The notes under the pieces: generated by a model
Told to the model about the DNA's origin: nothing
The model's input: only the letters and a program-made list of their open reading frames with translations
The model's database searches: none
Assembly: GCA_019308905.1 (NCBI GenBank)
Contig: JAFDHF010000027.1
Span: 1 to 64,000 of the forward strand
Source of the DNA: Deltaproteobacteria bacterium
GTDB taxonomy: Bacteria > Desulfobacterota > BSN033 > WVXP01
Reading direction: 5' to 3'
Length of the DNA: 64,000 nucleotides
Part shown: one piece after another, positions 40,716 through 51,158 of the stretch
How the letters are laid out: the number at the start of each line of letters is the position of its first letter
Numbering within the stretch: the first letter of the stretch is position 1
Made by a program: the position numbers and the translations under genes

Positions 40716-41975
40716 ATGGAGGAGAGGAACATTGTTATCATCAGTCTTGATGAGGTTCGGCCGGACCATTTGAGTTGTTATGGGTACCAGGGGGTCAGGA
40801 CCAGGCATATTGATGAGGTGGCCGGGCGTGGAGTGAGGTTTGAGACCTGTATCAGTACGGCTGACTTTACACCCATTGCCATGGGCACGGTGATCACGGG
40901 GAGGTATCCGAACAGGCACGGCATGAGGGACCCGTATTGTCGGCTTGTGGGGCCTTCGATTGGAAGGATTCTCAAGGAGAGGGGATATACCACGGCCGGT
41001 TTTGTGGGGAATGGTCTTTTGGCCGGCCAGCATGGTTTTGCCGACGGATTTGCTTTCTGGAATGAGACCTCCAAGGAGACCAGTTGGCTCGAGCTTCGCT
41101 ATGCTGGGAGCGATCAGGTCTTCTACGAGGGCAACTACTGGGTGGAAGAGTTGTTCCACTGGTTGGAGGGCAATCACAAGGCCCGGTTTTTTGTCTGGGG
41201 GCATCTGTACGAGACCCATGAGGGATCGGAGCATGCTCTTCTCAGGAGGGGACTAATCAGGGAGGGGGAGTTGGCTGAGTTTGAGTACTACGATGCGAAG
41301 ATAAGGATGGCTGATGAGAGGTTGATAGGGCCACTGCTTGGGAGGCTGGAGGAATTGGGGATCGTGGATGACACGATTTTGGTTGTGATGAGCGACCACG
41401 GAACCAATCTGGGGGACCGGCCTGCCCGGCAGATTCCGTGGAGGGAAGAGGGTAAGATATATCCCCAGCATACGACCATGTATGATCACGATCTCAAGGT
41501 TGCCATGATCATAAGCGGGCCGGGGCTGCCGAGGGGGAGGGTTGTAAGGGGGATGGTAGGTTCTGTGGATCTGGCCCCTACGCTTTTGGATCTGGTCGGC
41601 ATCTCGACCGAGCAGTATGATTTTGATGGGACGAGCCTGCTGCCTGCGATCGAGAGGGGCGAGGCCACCGGGAGGGAGATTTACTCCGAGGATCTTTTTG
41701 AGCCTCGTGGGGATGGGGCCTTGCAATCGATCAGGACGGACGGTTTCAAGTTTATACGTAACCTGACTCTTGGGACCGAGGAGTTCTACGATCTGGAAAA
41801 CGATCCGCAGGAAAGGAACAACATCATCGAACAGATCGACAAGGCCAGGGCCGTTGAACTGAGGAAGAAACTGAACGTCTTTCTCAGGGACACGGTCTCC
41901 CAGGGCAAGGGGTTTTCCAAGAAAGACAGGGAGAAGATCGACAGGAGGCTCAGGGCGCTGGGATACATACAATAG
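40716..41975 (+). CDS. Sulfatase-like alkaline phosphatase-superfamily hydrolase 1
   Basis: 419 residues. NIVIISLDEVRPDHLSCYG is the metal-binding start (Asp12), RGVRFETCISTADFTPIAMGTVITGRYPNRHGMR the nucleophile region, VVMSDHG and a final YDLENDPQERNN the later metal sites and C-terminal motif. The C/S-x-P-x-R motif for formylglycine maturation is absent: the nucleophile position aligns with Thr52 in FTPIAMG. It may therefore be a phosphodiesterase or phosphonate-type hydrolase rather than a sulfatase. AGGGAGGAG before the ATG. Codon usage here is richer in GGG, GTT and TTT than in the aro genes. Confidence 0.85.
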   Translation: MEERNIVIISLDEVRPDHLSCYGYQGVRTRHIDEVAGRGVRFETCISTADFTPIAMGTVITGRYPNRHGMRDPYCRLVGPSIGRILKERGYTTAGFVGNGLLAGQHGFADGFAFWNETSKETSWLELRYAGSDQVFYEGNYWVEELFHWLEGNHKARFFVWGHLYETHEGSEHALLRRGLIREGELAEFEYYDAKIRMADERLIGPLLGRLEELGIVDDTILVVMSDHGTNLGDRPARQIPWREEGKIYPQHTTMYDHDLKVAMIISGPGLPRGRVVRGMVGSVDLAPTLLDLVGISTEQYDFDGTSLLPAIERGEATGREIYSEDLFEPRGDGALQSIRTDGFKFIRNLTLGTEEFYDLENDPQERNNIIEQIDKARAVELRKKLNVFLRDTVSQGKGFSKKDREKIDRRLRALGYIQ

Positions 41976-42004
41976 AGGTTGATTTGGACAGAGGAAGGAG
42001 GTCT

Positions 42005-43213
42005 ATGTCCGTGAACGTGATTCTACTGACCATCGACACCCTGAGGAAGGACGCCCTTGGTTGTTACGGCGGCAGGGGTCTGACCCCGTATATCGATTCG
42101 ATCCAGGACCACTGCATTCGGTTCACCAAGGCCCATTCGGCCGGGCCTTACACCCGGGCGGCTTTTCCCGGGATTCTCACCTCTTCCTACTACCTGGAAT
42201 ACGGCATGGAACAGGAGCTCTCTGGCAGGAGGACGCTCATATCGGAGGCTCTCAACAGGGCCGGGATCGTGACGGCGGCCTTTCACTCCAACCCTTTTCT
42301 GAGCGAGGATTTCGGGTGGAACCGGGGTTGGGACGTCTTCTATGACTCCATGGACGAGGAGGTGGACGACAAGGCGCCCTACATCAAGGCCCGCGAGATA
42401 AACGCAAAGGTGGCCGCATGGCTCTCCTCCCATATCGGCTCGGGAGGCTACAGGCCGTTTTTTGTCTGGGTTCACTACATGGACATCCACGAGCCCTATG
42501 TTCCTGAGCGGAAGTACATCGACATGGTGGATCCGTCGATCGATCTGAGCGAGGAGGAGATGTTCAGGCTCTTTCCCGAGGTCGTACTCAAGCGGGATGT
42601 ATCGGACAGGGCGAAGGTGGAACTCTTAAGGAAACTCTACCTGGCCCATGTCCGAGAGGTCGACGACGGGGTGAGGGGGTTTTTCGGGATTCTCGATGAT
42701 ACGGGAGTCCTCGGGGAGTCTGTCATCATCATCACCTCGGATCACGGAGACGAATTCGGTGAGCACGGGGGGATCTCCCATGACGGCAAGATGTACTCAG
42801 AGCTTGTCAACGTGCCCCTGATGATCTATGAGCCTCAAAGGCGAGAGGGTGTTGTCTCGGACACGCTGGTCACGACCCTTGACATCCCTCCGACCATAGT
42901 CTATCTGTTTGGTCTCGAACCGGTTGAGGCATTTGAGGGGCATTCCCTCCTGCCCCTTGAGGAGTACCGTGAGAGGGGCGTCTTCGGTGAGGCTGTGGAC
43001 AAGCACGGGAGTTTCGAGAAGGGGGAGGAGAAGGAGGTTCACTACTACAGGGAGGGAGGCCTGAAGATAATCTACCGGGAAAGAGATGATGCGTGGGAGA
43101 TGTACGATCTCGAGTCAGATTCGAAAGAGGTGAGAAACATCGTGGACACATCTCCTCGAGCCGAGCAGATGAAGGAGAAGATCAGGCCCCGGGTGAGGCG
43201 GTACCGGAGGTAG
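42005..43213 (+). CDS. Sulfatase-like alkaline phosphatase-superfamily hydrolase 2
   Basis: 402 residues. VNVILLTIDTLRKDALGCYGG provides Asp11, GPYTRAAFPGILTSSYYLEYGM the nucleophile region with Thr50, IITSDHGDEFGEHGG and DLESDSKEVRNIVD later metal and C-terminal motifs. Again no formylglycine motif; Thr50 aligns with the catalytic position. ATG at 42005 with AAGGAGGTCT; the frame begins in the gap at 41984. It follows the first hydrolase by 29 bases, and the two appear to be a paralogous pair. Confidence 0.85.
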   Translation: MSVNVILLTIDTLRKDALGCYGGRGLTPYIDSIQDHCIRFTKAHSAGPYTRAAFPGILTSSYYLEYGMEQELSGRRTLISEALNRAGIVTAAFHSNPFLSEDFGWNRGWDVFYDSMDEEVDDKAPYIKAREINAKVAAWLSSHIGSGGYRPFFVWVHYMDIHEPYVPERKYIDMVDPSIDLSEEEMFRLFPEVVLKRDVSDRAKVELLRKLYLAHVREVDDGVRGFFGILDDTGVLGESVIIITSDHGDEFGEHGGISHDGKMYSELVNVPLMIYEPQRREGVVSDTLVTTLDIPPTIVYLFGLEPVEAFEGHSLLPLEEYRERGVFGEAVDKHGSFEKGEEKEVHYYREGGLKIIYRERDDAWEMYDLESDSKEVRNIVDTSPRAEQMKEKIRPRVRRYRR

Positions 43214-43255
43214 GTATCTGCAGACGGGAAAAAATCGAACCAGGAGGTTTGTGTG

Positions 43256-44098
43256 ATGGCTCTGGACAAGAAGATCAGCGAGAAGCGGAAGCGGCAGTGT
43301 GAGAAGCTCGTTCAGATCTCGAAGAACATTGTCAGGCAGGCCTTTGACAGGTTTGCCCACCAGGAGTTGGGCATCACCTGGACGGGGGGGAAGGACAGCG
43401 GTCTGACCCTGTGGATCATCCGGCAGGTCTGCCAGGACAGGGGAATCGGCCTTCCCAAGACCATGATCATCGGCGAAGGCGATGAATTTCCGGAGATCGA
43501 GGAGTTTGTTGAAAGAATGAAAGAGGAATGGGACGTTCCCCTTGAGGTCTGCCGGAACGAGGATGTCCTGAAGGCCGCCAACTACACCCTGAATGCTCCG
43601 GTAAGGGTAAAGGAGCTCAATGAGCGGAATCGTGCCGAGCTCAAGCGGATCGGTTTCGACAAGGAGGAATTTCCCTTTGAGGCGGAATCCTACGCCGGGA
43701 ACCATTTGATGAAGACCGTGGTTTTCCACGAGTTCCTGGAGAGGAACGGGATCAAGGGGATCTTTCAGGGGCTCCGTTGGGACGAACACCCGGCCCGGTT
43801 CAACGACGAGTATTTCGAGCACATGGAGGGTGGGCATCTGGTGCCGGAGCACACCCGGATTCGGCCGATTCTGCACTTTACGGAAAAGGATCTCTGGGAC
43901 ACCTATGCTGCTTTCAAGATCCCCTACTGCCCCCTCTACGAGAAGGGCTACAGATCGCTCGGAGCCAAGACGACCTCCCAGAAGAACTCCGACATACCAG
44001 CATGGCAACAGGACCTGGAAAACACCGAAGAAAGAATGGGAAGACGCCAGGACAAAGAAAAAGCCATGGAAAGAATGCGAAAACTAGGGTATATGTGA
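43256..44098 (+). CDS. PP-loop protein of the CysD/PAPS-reductase family
   Basis: About 280 residues. The PP-loop [17 protein letters not shown] (residues 42-58) binds ATP or [22 protein letters not shown] is the next conserved patch and [11 protein letters not shown] near the end matches the CysD-type GYRxLG motif. Possible roles are ATP sulfurylase small subunit, PAPS/APS reductase or another thiol-forming step; no CysN GTPase is nearby, so a CysD role needs one elsewhere. The start is ATG at 43256 (GTG at 43253), after AGGAGG. The next gene is Sat, 32 bases on. Confidence 0.75.
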   Translation: MALDKKISEKRKRQCEKLVQISKNIVRQAFDRFAHQELGITWTGGKDSGLTLWIIRQVCQDRGIGLPKTMIIGEGDEFPEIEEFVERMKEEWDVPLEVCRNEDVLKAANYTLNAPVRVKELNERNRAELKRIGFDKEEFPFEAESYAGNHLMKTVVFHEFLERNGIKGIFQGLRWDEHPARFNDEYFEHMEGGHLVPEHTRIRPILHFTEKDLWDTYAAFKIPYCPLYEKGYRSLGAKTTSQKNSDIPAWQQDLENTEERMGRRQDKEKAMERMRKLGYM

Positions 44099-44130
44099 GC
44101 TTTGCCGGGACGGAATCGCGAGGAAGAGAG

Positions 44131-45303
44131 ATGGTACAGCTGATTCCACCTCACGGTGGGAGACTGGTGCGGGCCCTGCTCGAGGGCGAGGAACTCCGGT
44201 CCGAGAAGGAGCGGGCCCTGGCAGGCCTCCTCCGGGTCCGCATGAGTTCACGGGAAACCTCGGATCTGATCATGATGGGAATCGGTGCTTTCAGCCCCCT
44301 TGAAGGTTTCATGGGCAAAGAGGACTGGCGCCTTGTCTGCGACGAGCTTAGAACGGCCCGGGGAACCTTCTGGCCGATCCCGATAACCCTTTCGGTCTCC
44401 GAGGAGAGAGCAGCAGAGATAAAGGAGGGCCAGGAGATCGCCCTTGTCGACGGTGACCGGGGTGAAATCGTAGGCTCCATGAAAGTGGAGGAGAAGTACC
44501 GGATCGACAAGAGGCATGAATGCCTCTCGGTATTTCGCACGGACGATCCGAAACACCCGGGAGTGGCAAAGGTTATGGCCCAAAGCGAGGTCAACCTGGC
44601 CGGTCCGGTCAAGGTTTTCAGCGAGCTCGACTACCCTGAGAGATTCGGGAGGCTCTATGCTCGGCCTGACGAAACCAGAGAGATATTCGCCCAGAAGGGA
44701 TGGAGTAGGGTAGCAGCCCTCCAGTTGCGAAACCCCATGCACAGGTCCCACGAATACCTCGCCAAGATCGCCCTGGAGGTCTCGGACGGAATCTTCATAC
44801 ATCAGCTCGTGGGAAAACTGAAGGAAGGAGACATCCCGGCCGAAGTCCGTGTGAGATGCGTTGACGCCCTTCTGAAGGGCTACTTCCCCGCGGAACGGGT
44901 GGTCAACAAGGTCTACCCCATGGAGATGCGTTACGGAGGTCCGAGAGAGGCGCTGCTCCACGCCTGCTTCAGGCAGAACTACGGCGCATCCCACATCATC
45001 ATAGGTAGGGACCACGCCGGGGTCGGCAACTTCTACGGCCCCTTCGACGCCCAGAGAATCTTTTCCGAAATTCCGGAGGGATCACTCAGGATAAAGATCC
45101 TGCCCATCGACTGGACCTTCTACTGTTACAAGTGCGAGGGCATGGCCTCGATGAAGACCTGTCCCCACTCTCCGGAAGATCGCCTGCTGATCAGCGGGAC
45201 AAGACTCCGTGAGATGCTCTCCCGGGGTGAACGCCCTCCCAGGGAGTTCAGCCGGCCCGAGGTAGTCGATATCCTGGTATCCTACTATTCTCAAGGGGGA
45301 TAG
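44131..45303 (+). CDS. sat: Sulfate adenylyltransferase (ATP sulfurylase, Sat type)
   Basis: 390 residues. The PUA-like N-terminal domain ([19 protein letters not shown]) is followed by the catalytic domain with [17 protein letters not shown] (QxRNPxHxxHE ATP/sulfate motif), [10 protein letters not shown]-like [12 protein letters not shown] and a zinc-binding [13 protein letters not shown] cluster. Sat activates sulfate to APS, as in sulfate-reducing bacteria, or works in reverse in sulfur oxidation. The ATG at 44131 follows GAGGAAGAG; earlier frame is unlikely. Confidence 0.93.
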   Translation: MVQLIPPHGGRLVRALLEGEELRSEKERALAGLLRVRMSSRETSDLIMMGIGAFSPLEGFMGKEDWRLVCDELRTARGTFWPIPITLSVSEERAAEIKEGQEIALVDGDRGEIVGSMKVEEKYRIDKRHECLSVFRTDDPKHPGVAKVMAQSEVNLAGPVKVFSELDYPERFGRLYARPDETREIFAQKGWSRVAALQLRNPMHRSHEYLAKIALEVSDGIFIHQLVGKLKEGDIPAEVRVRCVDALLKGYFPAERVVNKVYPMEMRYGGPREALLHACFRQNYGASHIIIGRDHAGVGNFYGPFDAQRIFSEIPEGSLRIKILPIDWTFYCYKCEGMASMKTCPHSPEDRLLISGTRLREMLSRGERPPREFSRPEVVDILVSYYSQGG

Positions 45304-45383
45304 GAGAGATACCGGGTTCTGTTCAGTCCAAGAACAGGGCGGCCTTCCCGGCCAGGGCCTTCACGTGTTCCAGAGGAGACCAT

Positions 45384-46151
45384 TTGGTTGAGACTCTGAC
45401 ACTCCTTCTTATAGGCGGTGTGGCGGGTTTTCTCTCCAGCCTCCTTGGGATCGGTGGAGGGGTCATCCTGATCCCCCTGCTCATCTATGTGGGGCACATC
45501 CAGATACTGGTCGCCACCTCGGTGAGCGTGGTGGCCATAATCTTTGCCTCCTCCGCCGGCACCGTGGCCCACTATGGAAGGGGCAACGTCCACATCGCCA
45601 CAGGGATATGGATGGGTGTCGCCAGTATCGCGAGCGCACTGGGCGGCGCTCTTCTTTCAGGGTATTTTCCGGACGCCCTGCTCTACTATCTCTATATGGG
45701 GATAGTGACGGCGGCCATCATCATGCTCTTTCTTCCACGCCTCAGGCAGACGCCGAACCCCCGAGAATTTCATCTCAGGAGGTTGCCCGCCGTTCTAACC
45801 GGTCTCTTCAAAGGCTTCATGACCGGTGTCTTGGGGATCGGAGGGGGGTTTATCCTCGTTCCCCTCATGATCTATTTCTTGGACATGCCGATCCACAAGG
45901 CCATGGGGACGTCGCTGGCTGTCAACCTGTTCACCGCAGCGGCAGGATTCGTGGGAAAACTCGCCACCGGGAATTACGACCTCCGAGTCATCTTCTGGGT
46001 CGTCCTGGGGATAATTCCGGCGACCCAAGCCGGCGCCTGGGCTGCCAACAAATCCAGCCCCCGCTCCCTACGACTGTTCCTCGTGGCTCTTCTCATGGTT
46101 ATCCTGGTCAAGATGGCCTGGAGCGTCTTCCTCCAGCCTCAGGGTCAGTAA
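45384..46151 (+). CDS. TauE/SafE-family sulfite/organosulfonate exporter-like permease
   Basis: 255 residues, eight hydrophobic segments and the doubled TauE signature GLLSSLLGIGGGVILIPLL-like (residues 10-30) and FMTGVLGIGGGFILVPLMIYF near 140. Such permeases move sulfite, sulfoacetate or related anions. It follows sat by 80 bases, giving a sulfur-anion efflux route to the Sat/PP-loop pair. The start is TTG with an AGAGGAG site. Its last 7 bases overlap the 3' end of the broken radical SAM gene. Confidence 0.83.
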   Translation: MVETLTLLLIGGVAGFLSSLLGIGGGVILIPLLIYVGHIQILVATSVSVVAIIFASSAGTVAHYGRGNVHIATGIWMGVASIASALGGALLSGYFPDALLYYLYMGIVTAAIIMLFLPRLRQTPNPREFHLRRLPAVLTGLFKGFMTGVLGIGGGFILVPLMIYFLDMPIHKAMGTSLAVNLFTAAAGFVGKLATGNYDLRVIFWVVLGIIPATQAGAWAANKSSPRSLRLFLVALLMVILVKMAWSVFLQPQGQ

Positions 46152-47186
46152 GCGCCTCTATCCACATGAGTTGCGAGATACGCCATGTCCTCCTCTGTAC
46201 GAGCAAAAAGGCCCACGTTACCCAGACGCACCTTTTCCAGTCCCATGGATCTCACCGCCTGATAGGCCTCTACCATTTCAACGGCCCTGGGGCTCCGGTA
46301 GCCTCTCATCCTGTGTGGTGAAAGGGATGGCCGGATCGACGTCCCTCAGATCCCTTGCAATCTCAACGAGCTGGCTGGTTTCGACTACTCCCGGAATGAA
46401 GAGGGAGAGAACCTCCAGGACAAACCCCCTTCTGATGATCTGTTCGGGCAGTTTCAGGATGCGGCCGTTATCACACCCGGTGAGCCACTTGTGTATCTCC
46501 GGATCGCGGGCCTTGATGTCGAGCCAGAAGCCGTCGACCCCTGAATCACCGAGGTAGTCGAGGTTTTGAGGCGTAAGCCCAAAGCCGTTTGTCTCGATCA
46601 GTACCCACAGCCTCGTTCTCGACTTGACAAGACGGGCACACTCCCTGTAGAACTCGGAACAGCAGGTCAGATCACCCCCGGTAAAGGCGATGATGTTCCG
46701 TGCAGGTCCGAACCCTTGGGGGCTCAAGAGAATCGATTCAGGATCCAGGGTTCCGGGGCAGAATCGGGACCTCTCTCCCCGGGTCACACAGCTCCCGCAG
46801 CACCGGCACGTGTCACGGGCATGCCAGGCAGTCGCTTTGGGCCGCGGTTCCCAGAGGGTTACAATCTCCTGGTAGGCGAGGGCTTCTCCGAGAATATCCA
46901 CGGGGCTGTACCATGTGCCCTCCTTCACCTTGGTGAAGTACCAGGAATGGCATTTGCGGCAGGAAAAATTGCATCCTGATTGATAGACGGACAGGTAGTT
47001 CTCGGGCCGCGAGAGGTGAATCGACGTGACGAGTCGCTCCCACCGGCCTCCGTGCCACCTCAAGGTCGCCCGGCAGGCCGGTTCGTCTCTCGCCCCTGCC
47101 CTCACCCTACAACTGCCCGGGGAAAACCCCTGTTCTGCCAGGCGGCAGACCCCGGCCTCTCTCTCGGTCATGGGAAGGACCCCCAT
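46145..47186 (-). pseudogene. Radical SAM protein, disrupted by a frameshift
   Basis: The upstream frame (46278-47186, 302 codons) has a complete radical SAM start: CNFSCRKC (C-x3-C-x2-C), an auxiliary cysteine cluster CRCCGSC and the TGGDLTC and ETNGFG motifs. It ends with IPFT and then TQDERLPEPQGR. Just after, the frame shifts and another frame continues with YRSPRAVEMVEAYQAVRSM and LGNVGLFARTEEDMAYLATHVDRG to a stop at 46145-46147, the normal C-terminus of this family of activating-enzyme-like proteins. So the coding sequence carries a small deletion or indel near 46315-46325 that removes the linking residues. A sequencing error cannot be excluded. Confidence 0.75.
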
Positions 47187-47504
47187 ACAGGGAAGATCCG
47201 GCCTGTGGGAAGGTGCGCGCCTCTGCTATTCTACCGCTACGACCCGCGGAATAGAACCCGCTTCTCCGCCGCCCCTTCTGCGGACCCGCAGACAGCCAGG
47301 GGCGTTGACTTTCCATCAAGACTCTGCTATTTTGGCACCCAGATCGATTCTCTGCAAGGCCGAGGCCTTGGGGAGTACGGTGGCCCGGGCGATGCATCGC
47401 GACGAGGGAGCCTGTTCACGTTTCAAGAGAACCGTCCTCTATCGAGGGGGAAGTTGCCGATCGCTGGGGCATAGGGTCTAGCCGATACCAGAGGGAGGAG
47501 GAGC
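47187..47504. other. 318-base intergenic region with fadN promoter
   Basis: Divergent spacer. A strong promoter lies at 47305-47333; the word CTCTGCTATT occurs twice (47221-47231 and 47322-47331). I see no gene or terminator in it. Confidence 0.5.
47305..47333 (+). promoter_or_regulatory. Promoter for the fadN-fadA-acyl-CoA dehydrogenase operon
   Basis: TTGACT at 47305-47310, 17-nt spacer, TATTTT at 47328-47333. It implies a leader of about 165 nt before the ATG at 47505. Confidence 0.55.
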
Positions 47505-49910
47505 ATGGGCCAGAACATCGAGAAGGTAGCCGTCATGGGTGCGGGTGTAATGGGGAGCGCTATCGCCGCGCACTTGGCCAACGTGGGAATCCCCTGTTAC
47601 CTCATGGATATGGTGCCCGGCGAGCTCGCGGAGCAGGAAAAGGCCCGAAAGCTCACGCTCGAAAGCCCGGAGGTTCGGAACCGATTGGCCACACTGGGAA
47701 AAGAGAGAGCCTTGAAATCCAAACCCGCGGCCTTTTACAGCAACAGAGACGCGGAGTTGATCACCGTGGGGAACTTCGAGGACAACATGGACTGGGTGAA
47801 GGATGCGGACTGGGTCATCGAGGCAATCGTTGAAGACCTCGCCGTCAAGAAGGATTTTCTCAGAAAGTTGGAGCCCTACTGTTCCGGTCAGACCATCGTC
47901 AGCACCAACACGTCCGGGATTTCCGTGGCTGCCATGTCCGAAGAAATGCCCTCCGAATTCAGGGAAAATTTTCTTGGAACCCATTTCTTCAATCCGCCGC
48001 GGTACATGAGACTCCTCGAAATCATCCCCCTGGACACAACTCGGCCGGAAGTAGTCGATAGGATAACGAGCTTCGGAGAGAACGTGCTCGGCAAAGGCAT
48101 CGTCTTTGCCAAAGACACGCCCAATTTCATTGCCAATCGCATCGGGTCGTACGGGGTGGCCGTCACCTTGCGGGAGATGATCGAGGGAGGCTACAGCATC
48201 GACGAAGTCGACGCAATAACCGGCCAGGCCATGGGGCGGCCGAAGACGGCTTCCTTTCGAATGCTCGACATGGTGGGCCTCGACGTGATTCTCCACGTGG
48301 GGCGGAATCTCAGAGAGTCGATCACCGACAGCCGGGAAAGGGATCTCTTAGAACTTCCCGGCTTTGTCCAGAAGATGGTGGAAAACCGCTGGCTCGGACT
48401 CAAGACGGGACAGGGATTCTACAAGAAGATCTCCTCGGACGGCAAGGAGGAGATCCTCGTGCTCGATTACAACACCCTCGACTACAGGCCCAGGCAGAAG
48501 GTCAGCATCCCTTCCCTCGACGTAGCGAAAAACACGGACGACGTCAGACAGCGGATCAGCTCCCTCGTCTACGCCCGGGACCGGGCAGGCGATTTTGCCT
48601 GGAAGGTACTGAAGAAGACCCTACTTTACTGTGCCGGCAAGGTTCCTGAAATCTCGGACGAGATCGTCCATATCGACCGTGCCATGAGGCTCGGTTTCAA
48701 CTGGGAACTCGGTCCTTTTGAGACCTGGGACGCCATCGGCGTGCGAAGATCCGTTAAACGAATGGAGGAAGAAGGGGAGACCATTCCTCCCCTGGTCCGA
48801 TCTCTCCTGGCAAAGGGCCTTGAATCCTTCTACCGGAGCCAAAGGGGCGAGCGGTCCTTTTTCGATTTAGCCACCTCTGGATACAAGAAAATCGAGGAAA
48901 ATCCCAGGGTGATCCTGCTTCCCTCGCTCAAGGAACGGGAAATGACCATCCGATCCAATCCAGGGGCATCCCTTATCGATATGGGTGACGGGGTGGCATG
49001 CCTTGAGTTTCACAGCAAAATGAACGCCATCGGCCAGGATACGCAGCAGATGGTCCTTGAAGCTCTCAAAGAAGTCGAGAGGAGCTTCGAAGGACTGGTG
49101 ATCGGCAACCACGGCGCGAACTTCTCTGTGGGGGCTAACCTGATGATGCTCCTCTTCGAGATCCAGGATGAGAACTGGGACGTGGTAGAGGCGGCGGTCC
49201 GAGACTTCCAGCGGGTCAACATGGCGATAAAGTTCTCCCCAAAACCGGTCGTCGCCGCCCCTGCGGGGATGGCGCTCGGAGGTGGTTGCGAGATCGCCCT
49301 GGCCAGTGCCAGGATACGGGCCGCTGCGGAGACGTATATGGGGCTGGTCGAGGTCGGCGTGGGGTTGATTCCCGCAGGGGGAGGGTGCAAGGAGATGCTT
49401 ATCCGGAGCATGGAGGCCATCCCCGAAGGGGTCGAGGCTGATCCCTTCCCCTTTGTGCGCCGGGCAGCCGAAAACATCGCAATGGCCAAGGTCTCAACCA
49501 GCGCCAAGGAGGCCAAGGAACTCGGATACATGAGACCCTCCGATTCGATCACCATCAACCGAGACCATCTCCTCTACGAGGCCAAGCAAACCGTCCTGGC
49601 CATGGCAAAGGAAGGCTATCGCGCCCCGAGGCCGAGGAAAATAAGGGTCCTCGGGGAAAGCGGCCTTGCAATGTTCAAGATGGCGGTCTACACGATGAGG
49701 GAGGGCCATTACATAAGCGAATACGACGCCCACATCGCTCGAAAAGTGGGGTTTGTGCTGTGCGGGGGCAACGTTCTCCCAAATACCGAGGTCACCGAAC
49801 AGTACCTCCTGGATCTGGAGAGGGAGGCGTTTCTGAGTCTCTGCGGTGAACCCAAGACCCAGGAGAGGATACAGTACACCCTGGCCAAAGGAAAGCCCCT
49901 GAGAAACTGA
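47505..49910 (+). CDS. fadN: 3-hydroxyacyl-CoA dehydrogenase / enoyl-CoA hydratase, FadN type
   Basis: 801 residues in the order dehydrogenase then hydratase. [21 protein letters not shown] is the NAD loop, [15 protein letters not shown]...[11 protein letters not shown] the catalytic His-Glu region, and [22 protein letters not shown] the C-terminal dimer domain. From about residue 480 the crotonase part follows: [27 protein letters not shown] and [14 protein letters not shown]. This is the FadN arrangement, not FadB. It performs hydration and NAD-dependent oxidation in beta-oxidation. AGGAGGAG before the ATG. Confidence 0.92.
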   Translation: MGQNIEKVAVMGAGVMGSAIAAHLANVGIPCYLMDMVPGELAEQEKARKLTLESPEVRNRLATLGKERALKSKPAAFYSNRDAELITVGNFEDNMDWVKDADWVIEAIVEDLAVKKDFLRKLEPYCSGQTIVSTNTSGISVAAMSEEMPSEFRENFLGTHFFNPPRYMRLLEIIPLDTTRPEVVDRITSFGENVLGKGIVFAKDTPNFIANRIGSYGVAVTLREMIEGGYSIDEVDAITGQAMGRPKTASFRMLDMVGLDVILHVGRNLRESITDSRERDLLELPGFVQKMVENRWLGLKTGQGFYKKISSDGKEEILVLDYNTLDYRPRQKVSIPSLDVAKNTDDVRQRISSLVYARDRAGDFAWKVLKKTLLYCAGKVPEISDEIVHIDRAMRLGFNWELGPFETWDAIGVRRSVKRMEEEGETIPPLVRSLLAKGLESFYRSQRGERSFFDLATSGYKKIEENPRVILLPSLKEREMTIRSNPGASLIDMGDGVACLEFHSKMNAIGQDTQQMVLEALKEVERSFEGLVIGNHGANFSVGANLMMLLFEIQDENWDVVEAAVRDFQRVNMAIKFSPKPVVAAPAGMALGGGCEIALASARIRAAAETYMGLVEVGVGLIPAGGGCKEMLIRSMEAIPEGVEADPFPFVRRAAENIAMAKVSTSAKEAKELGYMRPSDSITINRDHLLYEAKQTVLAMAKEGYRAPRPRKIRVLGESGLAMFKMAVYTMREGHYISEYDAHIARKVGFVLCGGNVLPNTEVTEQYLLDLEREAFLSLCGEPKTQERIQYTLAKGKPLRN

Positions 49911-49963
49911 GTCCCAGGCCCGACACAGGGGGCGCAGGACTCTCCCTGAAAATGGAGGCCACC

Positions 49964-51148
49964 ATGCGAGATGCTGTGATAGTTTCTGCCGTCCGGACGG
50001 CTGTGGGAAAGGCGCCTAGGGGGGCCCTCAGGTACACCCGGCCCGACGAAATAGGCGCCCTCGTTCTCAGGGAAGCCGTAAACAGAGTGAAGGGACTCAT
50101 CCCCGACGAGATCGACGATGTCATCATCGGGTGTGCTTTTCCAGAAGGCCAGCAGGGCCTGAACATGGCCAGGGGCCTCGCTCTCAGGGCAGGATTCCCG
50201 GACACGGTTCCGGGACAAACGATCAATCGTTTCTGCTCTTCAGGGCTTCAATCTATAGCGACGGCAGCCTATACCATCGCCTGTGGCGGTGCTGACACGA
50301 TCATTGCCGGAGGGGTGGAGTTCATGAGCCTGAACCCCACCATGATGGGTCTCTCCCCTTCGCCCAACCCACATGTCGTCGACGATCGCCCCGAGGTATA
50401 CACCTCGATGGGGCTCACCGCCGAGAGGGTGGCAGAGAGATTTGGCATTTCCCGAGAAGATCAGGACAGGTTTGCCCTGAGAAGCCATCAGAAGGCAGCC
50501 CTCGCCATTCAGGAGGGCAGGTTCAGGGACGAGATCCTACCCGTCCAGGCCCGCCTGCCGGACGTTACCCGGGACGGCAGACCGACTTACAGGACGGTCG
50601 TCTTCGACACGGATGAAGGGGTCAGATTCGATACATCCCTGGAGGCCCTGTCGAGCCTGAAACCCGTCTTCCGGAAAGACGGGGTCGTCACGGCCGGCAA
50701 CTCCTCTCAGACTTCGGACGGCGCGGCTGCTGTTGTGGTCATGTCCAGGGAAAAAGCCGAAGAGAAGGGACTGAGGCCCATGGCGGTATTCAGGGCCTAT
50801 GGGGTAGTCGGAGTCCCCCCGGACATCATGGGGGTGGGGCCTGCCTATGCGGTCCCGAAGGTCCTCAAATCGGCGGGGCTTTCTCTCGGGGACATGGATC
50901 TCATAGAACTGAACGAGGCCTTTGCCGCCCAGGCCCTCTATGTCATCCGCGAACTCGGCATCGACATGGAGAAGGTCAATGTCAATGGAGGGGCCATTGC
51001 TCTCGGCCATCCCTTGGGATGCACGGGAGCCAAGCTGACCACCACCCTCCTGTATGAGATGGCCAGGCGAAAGGCGAGGTATGGTCTTGTAACCATGTGC
51101 GTCGGTGGCGGCATGGGGGCTGCCGGTCTGTTTGAGAGAGAGGGGTGA
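49964..51148 (+). CDS. fadA: Acetyl-CoA acyltransferase (thiolase, FadA-like)
   Basis: 394 residues. The nucleophilic Cys is in [16 protein letters not shown], His in [17 protein letters not shown], and the second catalytic Cys in [15 protein letters not shown], all of the classical degradative type. It thiolyses 3-ketoacyl-CoA. The ATG at 49964 follows GGAGGCCACC; the codon for Met at 49952 is upstream in frame. The last 40 bases overlap no start but the next gene begins 10 bases later. Confidence 0.92.
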   Translation: MRDAVIVSAVRTAVGKAPRGALRYTRPDEIGALVLREAVNRVKGLIPDEIDDVIIGCAFPEGQQGLNMARGLALRAGFPDTVPGQTINRFCSSGLQSIATAAYTIACGGADTIIAGGVEFMSLNPTMMGLSPSPNPHVVDDRPEVYTSMGLTAERVAERFGISREDQDRFALRSHQKAALAIQEGRFRDEILPVQARLPDVTRDGRPTYRTVVFDTDEGVRFDTSLEALSSLKPVFRKDGVVTAGNSSQTSDGAAAVVVMSREKAEEKGLRPMAVFRAYGVVGVPPDIMGVGPAYAVPKVLKSAGLSLGDMDLIELNEAFAAQALYVIRELGIDMEKVNVNGGAIALGHPLGCTGAKLTTTLLYEMARRKARYGLVTMCVGGGMGAAGLFEREG

Positions 51149-51158
51149 GGAGGTGGAG

